A stretch of DNA of 64,000 nt, from NCBI GenBank assembly GCA_963932465.1, contig OZ010786.1:534257073-534321072 (forward strand), written 5' to 3'. Below the pieces are notes generated by a model. It worked only from the letters and a program-made list of their open reading frames with translations, had not been told where the DNA came from and ran no database searches. The DNA comes from Maratus speciosus (lineage: Eukaryota > Arthropoda > Arachnida > Araneae > Salticidae). This document shows, one piece after another, positions 1 to 10,195 of the stretch (position 1 is the first letter of the stretch; the number at the start of each line of letters is the position of its first letter). A program made the position numbers and the translations under genes.

Positions 1-28
1 AAATTGTAAGTCTGTCACCATTCCGCAA

Positions 29-404
29 ATGAGCGAAAAATTGAAAAGTGAAGACAGATGCTTCATATGCTTCTGTAAATTTCACATGATCATTCTATGC
101 AAATTTTCGAATGAAAACTGCGAAGTTTGTGGTAAAACATATCACAATACTATACTTTGTAATTCTAATAAAAAAAAAAACGTATCAAAAATTTCAGATT
201 GTATTATTTCCTCCGTATCTCATTGTAAAAGTAATATAAATAACATCAGTAGAGAAGTAATATTGCAAACAATTCATGTAAAAGTAGAAGCGGGTGAAAA
301 TTCACATTCTGCAATTTATTTGACTCTGCTAGTCACCGTACTTTCATTACAGAAAATTTAGATTCAAATTTAAAACCGGAGCTTATTAGAAAGGAAAATT
401 ATAC
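29..404 (+). pseudogene. BEL/Pao gag zinc-knuckle and first half of aspartic protease
   Basis: The first ~60 residues carry the BEL-type cysteine/histidine pattern (CFICFCKFH, then CEVCGKTYHNTILC), which in this family is the nucleic-acid-binding end of Gag. It is followed by the conserved stretch before the protease (VILQTIHVKVEAG). After about position 310 the frame shifts. In the next frame comes LFDSASHRTFITENL, the protease active-site region with Asp-Ser-Ala in place of the usual Asp-Thr/Ser-Gly. That frame runs to the TATAC at 400-404, where recognisable protein ends abruptly. The frameshift means the piece could not be expressed as one chain. The missing remainder of the protease resumes at 10486. 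Recognition rests on recall of family motifs, not on a search. Confidence 0.75.
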
Positions 405-675
405 ATAGAATGACACAAAATGTATAACGCTTCCGGGATTGAACTCTTCCGTGTCCTGATAATCTCGCGGCCATGTTAGACTTAAGAATTCCGATGCCGT
501 ATTTGGCACTGCCTTATTTAATCTGTCTATCTATTCGTTGTGTAACATATTCTTCCTCATTTTTTCTAAAACCTTCAAAAAGTATACAATTATAACGCTT
601 TAAGATCTAATTTAAAAATAACCAGATACCAACAAAAGGCTTCCGATGTATACAAACGATTACCGTTGCCATTCA

Positions 676-990
676 TAAGCACAAATTACAAATCCAAAAA
701 CAAATGAATGAATCTTTCAGCTATTCATTAAATCCTCTTAAAATATTATGCAAAAGCATATTAATATTTTGAAATATAGCTCGATATAGCTGTATTCTTG
801 AATTCATTCCTGTGAATTATTTTGTACTGGATTAACGTTTCCTTTCTAAAAATAAACGTATTTCAAATTATTTAAAGGCTTTATTATGCTTTAAAAATTA
901 TTTTAAGAGCAAAATCAGATGTCGACCGTATTTTTTAATGATTCGTTCAAAGAGTCATTCATTTGTTTCTGGATTTGGAATTTGTGTTGT
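676..990. repeat. Imperfect inverted repeat (arms ~45 bp)
   Basis: The arm at about 676-722 (containing AAATCCAAAAACAAATGAATG) reappears as an imperfect reverse complement at about 943-988. The arms flank ~220 bp of AT-rich sequence upstream of the Helitron gene. This could be a remnant of a foldback element. No target-site duplication was found. Confidence 0.4.
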
Positions 991-1161
991 ACAAGTGGCA
1001 TCACGAGTGAATGTTGATTTGATTTTTCAATATCTAAAAACAACGTGCTTACTTTTTCGCTATTCGCTAACAAAACTATTAGAAATCGATGTCTACTCTT
1101 CATCTTTTTTTTTTTTTTCATAAGAAATTGGAAGGTTATAGTTTTTTTTTCTTTTAATGAA

Positions 1162-2817
1162 ATGAACGAAGACGAAAGTCCCATTGCAAGAAGACGGCGA
1201 AGGAATAATGAACGGCAAGCAAGATGGCTAGCCAGGCAAAACCAGGAGTAGCGAGATAGAATTCGAGCAGAAAGTGCTGCAGCTGAACGAGTACGACGAG
1301 AAAGAAATGCAGAAGCCCATCATTCTCGAGAGCTTCAAAGCCATTTAATTGTTGAAGTTGATGAACACTTCTGCGGATCGATGAAAGCTATTTGCCAGTT
1401 CTGTGCTTCCAAAAATTTCAGTGCTGATCGCCCGCCTGACGGGAAATTTACAAGTTGCTGCCGTAAAGGAAGAGTGAAACTTGAGAAGCCTATAAATGCT
1501 TGTCATACCCTAATTTTTTGTTGAACTTGCTTACGGATCCGAGCAATCCTGATTACAAGAACTTTCGCGAAAATATTCGCTCATACAACAGTGCTGTTTC
1601 ATTTGCATCAATGGGGTCAAAAGTTGTTGATTTTAATGGTAGAGGACCTTATATTTTTAAAGTCCACGGTCAAATTTGTCACCAAACAAGCCACATTGAA
1701 CCGCTCAATGGTGAAGCTCACCAGTTTGCGCAACTCTATGTCATTGACAGCATTCAAGCTACTAAAATTAGAGTTACTCATCCTGCTAATGAGCAATGCT
1801 CCCCACGTATATTGGATCAAATTGATCGTTTTTTTAGGCAGCACAATCGGCTAACTAATACGTACTCTATGCTTCGGGATGTTCAGGCTCGAGCAATTCA
1901 AGAAGCAAATGAAGCAGGGGAGAATTTTCCTATTCTAAATATGGTGTTCCGCCGAGACCGAAATTCAGATCAGCGGCGATATAATGCCCCGACTGCCAAT
2001 GAAATTGCTGTGGTTTTCGTGAATAATGATGGTGAACCTCCATTTCAACGTGACATCCGTGTTTATCCATTCAATCCAGAAAATCCTTTGCAACCCTTCA
2101 TTAATCTTAATATCTTGAGTCCAAACTTAGATACAATGTGTTATCCTACTTTGTTTCCCTATGGGGCGCCGGGCTGGCAGCCAAACTTGAGTTGTGAAGC
2201 TGATGATGGAGCACAAGAAAGCAGCAGAGAAAATGTAACAATGCTTCAGTACAAAGTTGCTTTAACTGCAATTAGAGATTATTTCAATGCTATAATTAGT
2301 GCAGGAAAACTTATTCAGCAATATATTGTCGATTCATATCTTCAGGTAGAAGCCAATAATCTAAATTTTATCAGAACGCATCAGCAGAAGTTACGAACTG
2401 AGCTCTACCAAGGATTTGCAGACCATGTTGAATTTGAAAATGGAAATGCTGGAATGACAGCAGGAATTCCAGTTATTTTGCCGTCATCGTTTGAAGGTTC
2501 ATCAAGAAATATGAGAGAACGGTGTGCTGATGCAATGTCCATCTTTGCTAAACATGGTGCACCAGACCTTTTTATAACATTCACAGCAAATCCAAAGTGG
2601 CGAGATATTACTGAAAATTTGCGACCAGGCGAACAAACATTTGACCGTCCTGATTTGGTGGCTCGAGTGTTAAACTTGAAACTGAAATCTCTTATAGAAG
2701 ATCTGACTGTTCGCAGTGTCTTGGGAAAGTCAACAGCTCACGTATACACTGTAGAATTCCAAAAAAGAGAATTGCCCAATGCACACATTTTGATTGCTCT
2801 AAGAGCTGAAGATAAAT
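1162..2817 (+). pseudogene. Helitron Rep/helicase protein, N-terminal part only, broken
   Basis: The protein of a rolling-circle transposon. An Arg-rich N-terminal coil (from 1162) is cut by a stop at 1249-1251. It is followed by a zinc-finger-like stretch (CQFCASKNF ... SCCRKGRVKL, ~1396-1485), then a frameshift near 1497 and the Helitron N-terminal domain from 1500 (GPYIFKVHGQICH, FAQLYVID). The Rep catalytic region is at ~2510-2815: PDLFITFTANPKW, YTVEFQKRELPNAHIL. In the family the last motif is the HUH site (His-x-His); here the first His is Asn (PNAHIL). After EDKL at ~2817 the protein ends and repeat sequence begins, so the two catalytic tyrosines and the whole helicase are absent. The copy is not functional. 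Confidence 0.9.
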
Positions 2818-2818
2818 T

Positions 2819-4380
2819 ATGTTACTACTTTTGCTCCTACTTCTTACTTCGTGTGGATTTTATGTTTTCTGTCTTACCAACGGAGAAAAAGCAATATTTA
2901 AAAAGGAAAAATGCAATAAGTATTTATAAATATCGTAATCTGCTATATACAGTCAACTCTGTGAAATCCATATAATCTGTGAAATAATCCAAATGAATAA
3001 TCTGTGAACTATCCAAATAATCTGTGAAATCTACAATACACTTTGTTTACAGAGATTGGCTACTACTTTTGCTCCTACCTCTTACTTCCTGTGGATTTTA
3101 TGTTTTCTGTCTTACCAACGGAGAAAGGCGATATTTAAAAAGCAAAATTGCATTAAGTATTTATAAATATCTTGATCTACTATATGCAGTCAATTCTGTG
3201 AAATCCATATAAACTGTGAAATAATCCAAATGAATAATTTGTGAACTATCCAAATAATTTCTAAAATCTACAATACATTTCGTTTACAAAACTTTGTTAC
3301 TTTTGCTCCTACTTCTTACTCCGTTCGGATTTTATGTTTTCTGTCTTACTAACGGAGAAAAAAAAATATTTATAAAGGAAAAATGCAATAAGTATTTACA
3401 AATATCTTAATCTGCTATATACAGTCAACTTTGTGAAATCCATATAATCTGTGAAATAATCCAAATGAATAATTTGTGAACTATCCAAATAATCTGTGAA
3501 ATCTACAATACACTTTGTTTCCAGAAATATGTTACTACTTTTGCTCCTACTTCTTACTTCCTGTGGATTTTATGTTTTCTGTCTTACCAACCGAGAAAAG
3601 GCGATATTTAAAAAGGAAAAATGCAATAAGTATTTATAAATATCTTAATCTACTATATACAGTCAACTCTGTGAAATCCATATAATCTGTGAAATAATCC
3701 AAATGAATATTTTGTGAACTATCCAAATAATTTCTTAAATCTACAATACACTTCATTTACAGAAATTTGTTACTTTAGCTCCTACTTCTTACTCCGTTTG
3801 GATTTTATGTTTTCTGTCTTACCAACGGAGAAAAAGCAATATTTTAAAAGGAAAAATGCAATAAGTATTTATAAATATCTTTATCTGCTATATACAGTCA
3901 ACTCTGTGAAATAATCCAAATGAATAATCTGTGAACTGTCCAAATAATTTCTGAAATCTACAATACACTTCGTTTACAAAAAATTGTTACTACTTTTGCT
4001 CCTACTTCTTACTTCCTGTTGATTTTATGTTTTCTGTCTTACCAACGGAGAAAAATCAATATTTAAAAAGGATAAATGCAATAAGTATTTATAAATATCT
4101 TAATCTACTATATACAGTCAACTGTGTGAAATCCATATAATCTGTGAAATAATCCAAATGAATAATTTGTGAACTATCCAAATAATTTGTGAAATCTACA
4201 ATACACTTTGTTTACAGAGATTTGTTACTTTTGCTCCTACTTCTTACTCCGTTCGGATTTTATGTTTTCTATCTTACCAACAGAGAAAAAGCGATATTTA
4301 AAAAGGAAAAATGCAATAAGTATTTATAAATATCTTAATCTCCTATACACAATCAACTCTGTGAAATCCGCTGATGTATA
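2819..4380. repeat. Tandem array, ~238-bp unit, seven copies
   Basis: Units start at about 2821, 3059, 3297, 3531, 3769, 3986 and 4224, each beginning with a variant of GTTACTACTTTTGCTCCTAC. Spacing is 238, 238, 234, 238, 217 and 238 bp. Within each unit the short word ATCTGTGAAAT recurs several times near the end, so a smaller repeat is nested in the larger. All units encode similar short reading frames (motif MFSVLPTEKK), but the reading frame of the Helitron runs into the first unit only by chance. The array abuts the Helitron break with no spacer. Confidence 0.92.
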
Positions 4381-4544
4381 ATCTGTAAATGTCTATTTTC
4401 TGCACTACACATTGGAATGTAAACAATGAAAATTGTCAGTAACAGTGAAACTCATAAAATTAAATTTGGTATTTTTGTTTTTTTTACCATTTATCGATTT
4501 TCCTATGAATAAATACTTAAATACAAACATTGGATGCAAGTAAC

Positions 4545-4675
4545 TTTAAAATTTGTTCCTACTTCTTACTCCCTTTGGATTTTATGTTTTCTGTCTTAAA
4601 AATGGAGAAAAGGCGATATTTAAAAAGGAAAAATGCCATAAGTATTTACAAACATCTTAATCTATTATATAGTAA
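4545..4675. repeat. Diverged eighth unit of the 238-bp array
   Basis: The segment from TTCCTACTTCTTACTCCC through the CTTAATCTA region matches the first ~130 bp of the 238-bp unit. It is separated from unit seven by ~165 bp of unrelated AT-rich sequence. It lacks the ATCTGTGAAAT-rich half. Confidence 0.8.
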
Positions 4676-4689
4676 TACTTTTAGTAACT

Positions 4690-5262
4690 TTAAAATACAT
4701 TTTTTGTTTGATTTATGTTTAATTATTATAATTATCTTAATTATAGATGTATGCTTTAACTGAGTATACTTATTATACCATGGTGTAAAATAGTTCATTG
4801 ACAATGTTTTAAAATAGCATTAATAGTACTAATTTACATGTTTTTTGTGAAATAGTTCTTCAAATTTTGTGAACTACGATCACATTGATTGTATATATAT
4901 ATCTATTTATATAAAATCCAAGTCTCTGTGTGTCCCTCACGATTCTGGTAGGACCACCTCATTGAAATGAGTAATTGTTGAAAAATACTAATCCAGGGTT
5001 ACCACAGTAGCGCCAAATGTTGGCCAACTTAGCAATAGCTGGCTGATTTGGTGAAATTCTTATTTATAACTATTAATCTTTCATAAAGGAGGTCACCAAA
5101 ATTTAATTTAAACTCCGCTCTTTTAAGATATTTTTTCAAAATCTATGGGTGAGAATATAAAGTACATCTTTACATCTTCCTCCCGATGTTACTAATAAAA
5201 TAACCGCCAATAGACGACGCTGTACTGTATGAGCTCCTAACTGCGCGATTTTAATGTGCTTT
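4690..5262. other. Non-coding AT-rich stretch
   Basis: No coding signal seen. A short TA run lies at ~4891-4915, followed by AAAATCCAAGTCTCTGTGTG, a phrase that looks like a repeat-family end, but I cannot assign it. Confidence 0.5.
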
Positions 5263-5537
5263 AGGTACTTTTCCAGTATAAGTGCCTTGGCGAAAAAAGA
5301 AATTTGGCACCATTTTCCCGGAACCTATCCAGTTTCATTTTATATACACATGTATTTTTTTTCGATATTTATACGATTTATTTATACGATTAAAAAAGCC
5401 GTTTCTCTAATTTTATACAGAAACAGATGTAATTTGTACATAAAAACATGAATAATATACATATAAAATAAACATATAAAAAAACACTCATAAAGTTTGT
5501 TTTCATAGCTGTTTATATGATTTGACAACAATTCTCA

Positions 5538-7108
5538 ATATTTTTCCGTTATACGTACACCATGCCAAAATGTATGCGGTACTTTTCCATTATACGGACA
5601 GCATTGTCGCCAAGCGCAATAGTTGGCGCAAAATGAAAATAAGGTGAATTGAAACATTTGAAAAATAAAAGAAAAAACATTCTCGATAGTAAAGTGGGCA
5701 TTTAAAAAATATAACATTTGAAAATTACAACCTTTTACGAACTATTTTATTAAATCACAAATATATACTTAAAATAAATGAACAAATAACTGTTATACTA
5801 TAAAGTAATAAAATAAAAAATCATATTAAACTACTGCCATAAAATTATAAATATCTTTCAGCATTGCAGTAAACATTTCATTTTTTTGAATGAAGGCGTA
5901 GCCACATAAAATCTATGAGATACGACTCTAAATGATGACGAACAGCTTCCCGATGTCTTTTGTTGCACCATTTTGCGATGCCCCATAATCTTTCAACATT
6001 TGGAGTATGACATCCAGTATTAGGGTCGACAAAATTGTATTTGTGATTTACTGTGAAATGATCATAACCAGCACTTAGCAGTTCATCTGTTTTATATCCT
6101 TTCCAACAATCTGTATAAATAATACATGATTTTCATCTACTTCTATAATTTTATTAGGTCCACCGATTTTTCTATTTGGTCGAGAACATAAAGCATTTGC
6201 ACAAACTTCTCTCGAATAACTATTCCATTCCACTGTTGTGTTGTGGTTCATATCAAAATGCAGCTCACAAAACTCAATCGATGTCAACTCTTTGCACGAT
6301 AAATATATAAACCTCAAAGCATTAGGAAAAGTCACCCGCGATCCTTTAAACCAAATTTTTTGTCGTATTTCTACGCTTTCTTCGCATGATCGTAAGCTAC
6401 AACTCAATTTCGGATTTCCAGAACTCATCCATAATTTCATTTCATGATTTTGTGAACACAATCTTTTATTATGCAGAATTCCAAATTCCTGAAACAGTTT
6501 TATCACAACCTTCTCATCATCTGGTAATTGCCAAATGATAAAATCCATCTCAGCATCAGCAATAAATGTAAACTACAACTTTATAAAAAAAAAGCATTTT
6601 TAATTCGATTAATAGCAGATTAAAAAGCTTTCCAAGGTTAAGGTTAAACAATAATCATTCACGTGATTCACGTTTCATAAATAACAAATCACAATGTTTC
6701 GCATGGTTTACAATAAAAATCTACGATCAAGGTTGAAATAATTGGCGCATTAGCATACATTTTAGCATGCTGTCCGTATAACGGAAAAGTATCATGTATG
6801 CTAATGCGCCAATTATTTCAAAATGCTAAAAGATATTTGTAATTTTATGCCAGCAGTTTAATATGAGTTTTATTTTATTGCTTTATTTTATAACAGTTAT
6901 TTGTTCAATTATTTTAAGTATATATTTGTGATTTAATGAAATAGTTCGTAAAAGTCTGGAATTTTCAAATGTTATATTTTTTAAATGCTCACTTTAGTAC
7001 GACAATATTTTTTCTTTTATTTTTCAAATGCCTTAATTCACGTGACTTTCATTTTGCGCCAACTATTACGCTTGGCGACAATGGTATCCGCATAAAGGAA
7101 AAGTACCC
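5538..7108 (-). mobile_element. Merlin (IS1016-like) DNA transposon with ~300-bp inverted repeats
   Basis: It is flanked by an imperfect 8-bp duplication, AATTCTCA (5530-5537) and AAGTCTCA (7109-7116); the paralogous empty site in copy 2 of element C reads ATATCTCA. Merlin elements are known for 8-9-bp duplications. Left 5578-5880 and right ~6800-7107 are inverted copies of each other over ~300 bp, starting GGTACTTTTCC and including GTCGCCAAGCG and TAGTTGGCGCAAAATGAAA. An additional 40-bp terminus-like block sits outside the left repeat (5538-5577) and another inside the right one (~6760-6815). The transposase lies on the minus strand between them. Confidence 0.8.
5878..6548 (-). pseudogene. 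Merlin/ISXO2-type DDE transposase with internal deletion
   Basis: The N-terminal half reads from 6548 (MDFIIWQLPDDEKVV). It includes a helix-turn-helix/zinc-like part (RLCSQNHEMKLW), then FKGSRVTFPNALRFIYL, TVEWNSYSREVC and KIGGPNKIIEVDE, the family motif holding the first catalytic Asp. Directly after this the frame changes. From about 6112 the next frame reads TDCWKGYKTDELLSAGYDHF, with the second Asp, then VNHKYNFVDPNTGCHTPN and VERLWGIAKW with the catalytic Glu, ending at a stop at 5878-5880. In intact family members about 60-80 residues separate the first two acidic residues; here they are missing. The deletion plus frame change inactivates the gene. No introns are apparent. Confidence 0.88.
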
Positions 7109-7184
7109 AAGTCTCACTTTCTGATTCCCAAATTACACCAAACTTTTTTTTTAAATGCCAAAGCCCCTACAGTGGAAAAGTATC

Positions 7185-7270
7185 AAACTGTCTATTATTT
7201 TGCGCTATCTGTGTTATAGTTTATACTATATGCAAGGTGAGTGGAGCGAAGAGTTTAAACATTAAATATT
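7185..7270. other. Short unannotated spacer
   Basis: AT-rich sequence between the end of element C copy 1 and the 8-bp duplication of the next MITE. Nothing recognisable. Confidence 0.4.
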
Positions 7271-7278
7271 AAAGTTTC

Positions 7279-7440
7279 GGCACAGATGTCATATACACAA
7301 CGGGTACTTAACTGTCATCAAAGTGTCGTTATTTTGCTTGATATGGTAACCCGGATGTTGTTATTTATGCTGTTGATGTTTTCGCCAAATTGGCGTCGGA
7401 AAAAATCGCTCCAATATGGGGTATATATGACAACTGTGCC
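7279..7440. mobile_element. 162-bp MITE with perfect 8-bp target duplication
   Basis: The ends are GGCACAGATGTCATATA at the left and the near-complement TATATGACAACTGTGCC at the right. AAAGTTTC occurs at 7271-7278 and again at 7441-7448, an exact 8-bp duplication. It is non-coding and has an internal GGCGTCGGAAAAAATCG block shared with the copies at 8478 and 29023. An 8-bp duplication fits Merlin or hAT elements. Confidence 0.9.
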
Positions 7441-7448
7441 AAAGTTTC

Positions 7449-8090
7449 TATAAAGCAGTATAAGACTAAAAATTAAGAATAAAATAAATGCAAAATAAGA
7501 CTAAAGAAGAAAGAAAAATCATGCGTTAAGCATAGAATATGAAACACTTTCCAACACATCCTGAATGCTTTAACAAAACTTCGTTATTTAAGGAAATAAG
7601 GTAAATAAGATAACTAAGTAAACATTTTAGAAAACGCATAATTTTTTAAAAAAAATGATTTCAGCAGTTACCGTGCATAGCAGTAGTACCGTTATTACAT
7701 GCCACTATTTAGCTAAAATTTAATTTAAGCTACTCTTAAAGTACTGAAATCATATTTCCAGATATTATCATCCATAGACGCTTATGTATCCAGTCCTTTG
7801 CGTGACCCTGTATGTCATTTTATCTATATTCTACAAACATTTCTTAGTAATCTAAATGCAGTTCAGCATAAAACTGCATAACTCCTTTAAAAACCACCTT
7901 TAAGCAATTTATTCTCATACTCAGGAACCCTTACGAATTCTTTTGTGTAGCCCTGCATATGAACTGTAGCATTTATACACACGGTATAGTATGCATAAAT
8001 GTCGTGAAACATAAAAGCACATATCATAATTAAAAATGCATTTCTAGCAATCATTACTTATGTACTTTACGTTACTTTATGTTACTACGT
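7449..8090. other. Non-coding stretch
   Basis: AT-rich and full of stops in all frames. No repeat end or coding motif recognised. Confidence 0.5.
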
Positions 8091-8259
8091 GCAATACTTC
8101 GGAGAAAAGTTTCTTGGCGAGAAAGAAGTTTGCCAACGTATTTTCTGACAACCTATTTACTGCTTCATACTCACAAGCAATTTTTTGCATATGTATACAA
8201 TTTATTTAATGTAAAAAAAACTATTTATCCATTTTTATAAAGAAACATAAGTATTTGTT

Positions 8260-8778
8260 GCACAGATGTCATATACGCATCGGGGTTGGCGTGATTTTTC
8301 TCTGACGCCAATTCGGCAGAAATCTCACTTTCGAATACCAGTTACTTATATATTTTTAAATTATTTGCTATCATTTTGAAAAGGAAATAACTATAAATAA
8401 ATAAAAGTTTGAATAATAACTATAGAACAAAACAGTTTATATAATTTAAAAACAGAAAATAAAAGTAAATAAACAATGGCACAGATGGTCATATTCGCCC
8501 CATATTGGCGAGATTTTTTTCTGACGCCAATGTCATATACGCAATTTATACTTAACCGGCGCCAAAGTGTCCTTATTTTGCTTGATATGGTAACCCGGAT
8601 GTTGTTGCTTATGCTGTTGATGTTTTCGCCAAATCGGCGTCGGAAAAAAATCACGCCAATATGAGGCGAATATGACATCTGTGCCTAAACAATTTATTAA
8701 TAAATAAAAAACAATAGCCGGCAAAATAACACCATTTTAGCGCCATAGGTATCCCGGTTCATATCTGAAATCTGTGCC
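8260..8778. mobile_element. MITE 'A1' inserted in element C, itself interrupted
   Basis: The left end GCACAGATGTCATATACGCA (8260) pairs with the right end around 8764-8778 (ATCTGAAATCTGTGCC). It is flanked by GTATTTGT at the left and GTGATTTGT at the right, consistent with a decayed 8-9-bp duplication of the GTAATTTGT seen in the empty paralogue. It shares the interior (AATACCAGTTAC, AAAAGGAAATA, ACAATAGCCGG) with the larger relative at 29443-32610. Confidence 0.7.
8478..8685. mobile_element. 208-bp MITE nested inside MITE A1
   Basis: The ends GGCACAGATG... and ...CATCTGTGCC form ~45-bp inverted repeats that also include CCAATATGAGGCG / CGCCCCATATTGG. TAAACAAT at 8470-8477 and 8686-8693 is an exact 8-bp duplication. 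It is the third layer of a nest: element C copy 2 contains A1, which contains this copy. A reading frame of ~60 codons crosses it on either strand, but it merely reflects the repeat and resembles no protein. Confidence 0.9.
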
Positions 8779-8973
8779 GTGATTTGTATATAAAAAAAAT
8801 ATTATATATATTTAGAAACGAATTTTTTATGTATATAAGTGCATATATAAACAAAAATAAAAGTTCATTAGATTTGTTTTCATAGCTGTATATTTTGGCA
8901 ACATATCTCACTTTCTGATGCCCGAATTACGCGAAGCTTTTTTTAAAAAATGCGCTATAATGGAAAAGTACCT

Positions 8974-10195
8974 AAATAAATAATTAACAGAAATAATCAA
9001 TTATACAAACTAAAACATTTTATTTCGAGATTAAAGCATTGTTTTTAATTTCGATTAAAAATACATATATCTTTGGATAACTGTAATTGAAATTGGGTTC
9101 ACGGCTTAATATCTCATTCCATAAACCTAAACAAACACACACATTCATCGTGAACCGTAAAAAATATTAAATCATTGAGGTAATCATTCACAAAGTAAGT
9201 TCTCCAACAATCAATGGACAATATTCTAATGACGTCATAGTATGTAAAATGGTGGCGGTATCATTTGTTTATGGTTTGAAATCACAAAGATTTAATTTTG
9301 AAATGTCTGTTAGTTACATTATTTTATTGTCGTATTTATGAGATCAGAACAAAAGCATATTTTTTCATTATTTAGTTATTAAAGACGGAAAAAAATTATA
9401 AATGTGCATGATTTGAAAAATTTAAATAATTTTCTTTCTTAATACTAAAAAATAACATCGGGAAGTAACAGCGAGTTTAAGTTAAATAAGTTTAGCTGTT
9501 TAATTCTGTTGTAATATTCAAAATAACTGTATTTATTAGATTTCAGTAAACAACATCAGGGCCCGATTAAACTTTGAAGTTAGAGGAATTACAATGTCAT
9601 TTCAGGACCTTTCTTTTGGAGAAGCTTTTCTAAATTCCACATATACATGGAAACTCTTCAGTGTTAGAAATATTATTCCCAGGACTGGCATAACATGAGA
9701 ATGGCCTGCAATTTTACACAAGTTTTTGAAAACTACTTTATATCAGAAATTTTACTAAAAACTGGTTACTTTTTTGTTATAGAGGCCCACACTATTAGAA
9801 TTATGACAAGTTGCAGCCAATTTCGCCAAAGTCGTAACCAAGATCGTGAAGCACACACATATAATACCATATAATACCATTTTATGAAATCGTATACTAT
9901 AATTTAATAGTTTTTACCTTACTTCAAGTGTGTAATTTATTTATTTTTGAGGCTTAATAATCTAAATTGTCCAATATATGAATTTAAAAAAATGTAAACA
10001 AAGACTGAATAGACATGACCGCAAAAATCTGCAGAAAACTTGGAATTGTGCAGATTAGTTGTCTTCTACTGTACACAGTTTTTCATAAATGTGTTTCGTT
10101 CTTAAAATGTGTTATTTTCATCTATCACTGCGGAACAAATGAGAAAACTCATATTCTTGCACATGAGTTGTTTATATCTTTATATCTAAATTTCC
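8974..10195. other. Non-coding stretch
   Basis: No coding motif, repeat end or RNA gene recognised over 1.2 kb. A duplicated word ATATAATACC is present at ~9859-9881. Confidence 0.5.

Larger units (their letters stand above)
5263..7184. mobile_element. Inverted-repeat element 'C', copy 1, containing a Merlin element
   Basis: The left end AGGTACTTTTCCAGTATA (5263) mirrors the right end ending at ~7184 (CAGTGGAAAAGTATC). The internal sequence is shared with copy 2 (8091-8973), for example TTTGTTTTCATAGCTGT at ~5497 and 8873 and CTCACTTTCTGATxCCC at 7112 and 8907. Copy 2 shows what copy 1 looked like before the Merlin insertion at 5538-7108. The end sequence resembles the Merlin terminus (GGTACTTTTCC), so the two may have used the same transposase; that is an inference. 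No coding sequence of its own is seen. Confidence 0.65.
8091..8973. mobile_element. Inverted-repeat element 'C', copy 2
   Basis: It shares internal blocks with copy 1 (5263-7184). The right end TATAATGGAAAAGTACCT (to ~8973) is well kept and the left end (~8091, ATACTTCGGAGAAAAG) is degraded. It is interrupted at ~8260-8778 by MITE A1. Copy 1 at ~5425-5440 (ATGTAATTTGTACAT) shows the uninterrupted site. Confidence 0.6.

Noticed and set aside
915..1184. Minus-strand 89-codon frame upstream of the Helitron
   Set aside because: Overlaps the Helitron start region and an inverted repeat; no family match.
2819..4380. CRISPR-like array
   Set aside because: Units are ~238 bp and nearly identical throughout, with no short repeat/variable spacer pattern, and the genome is eukaryotic.
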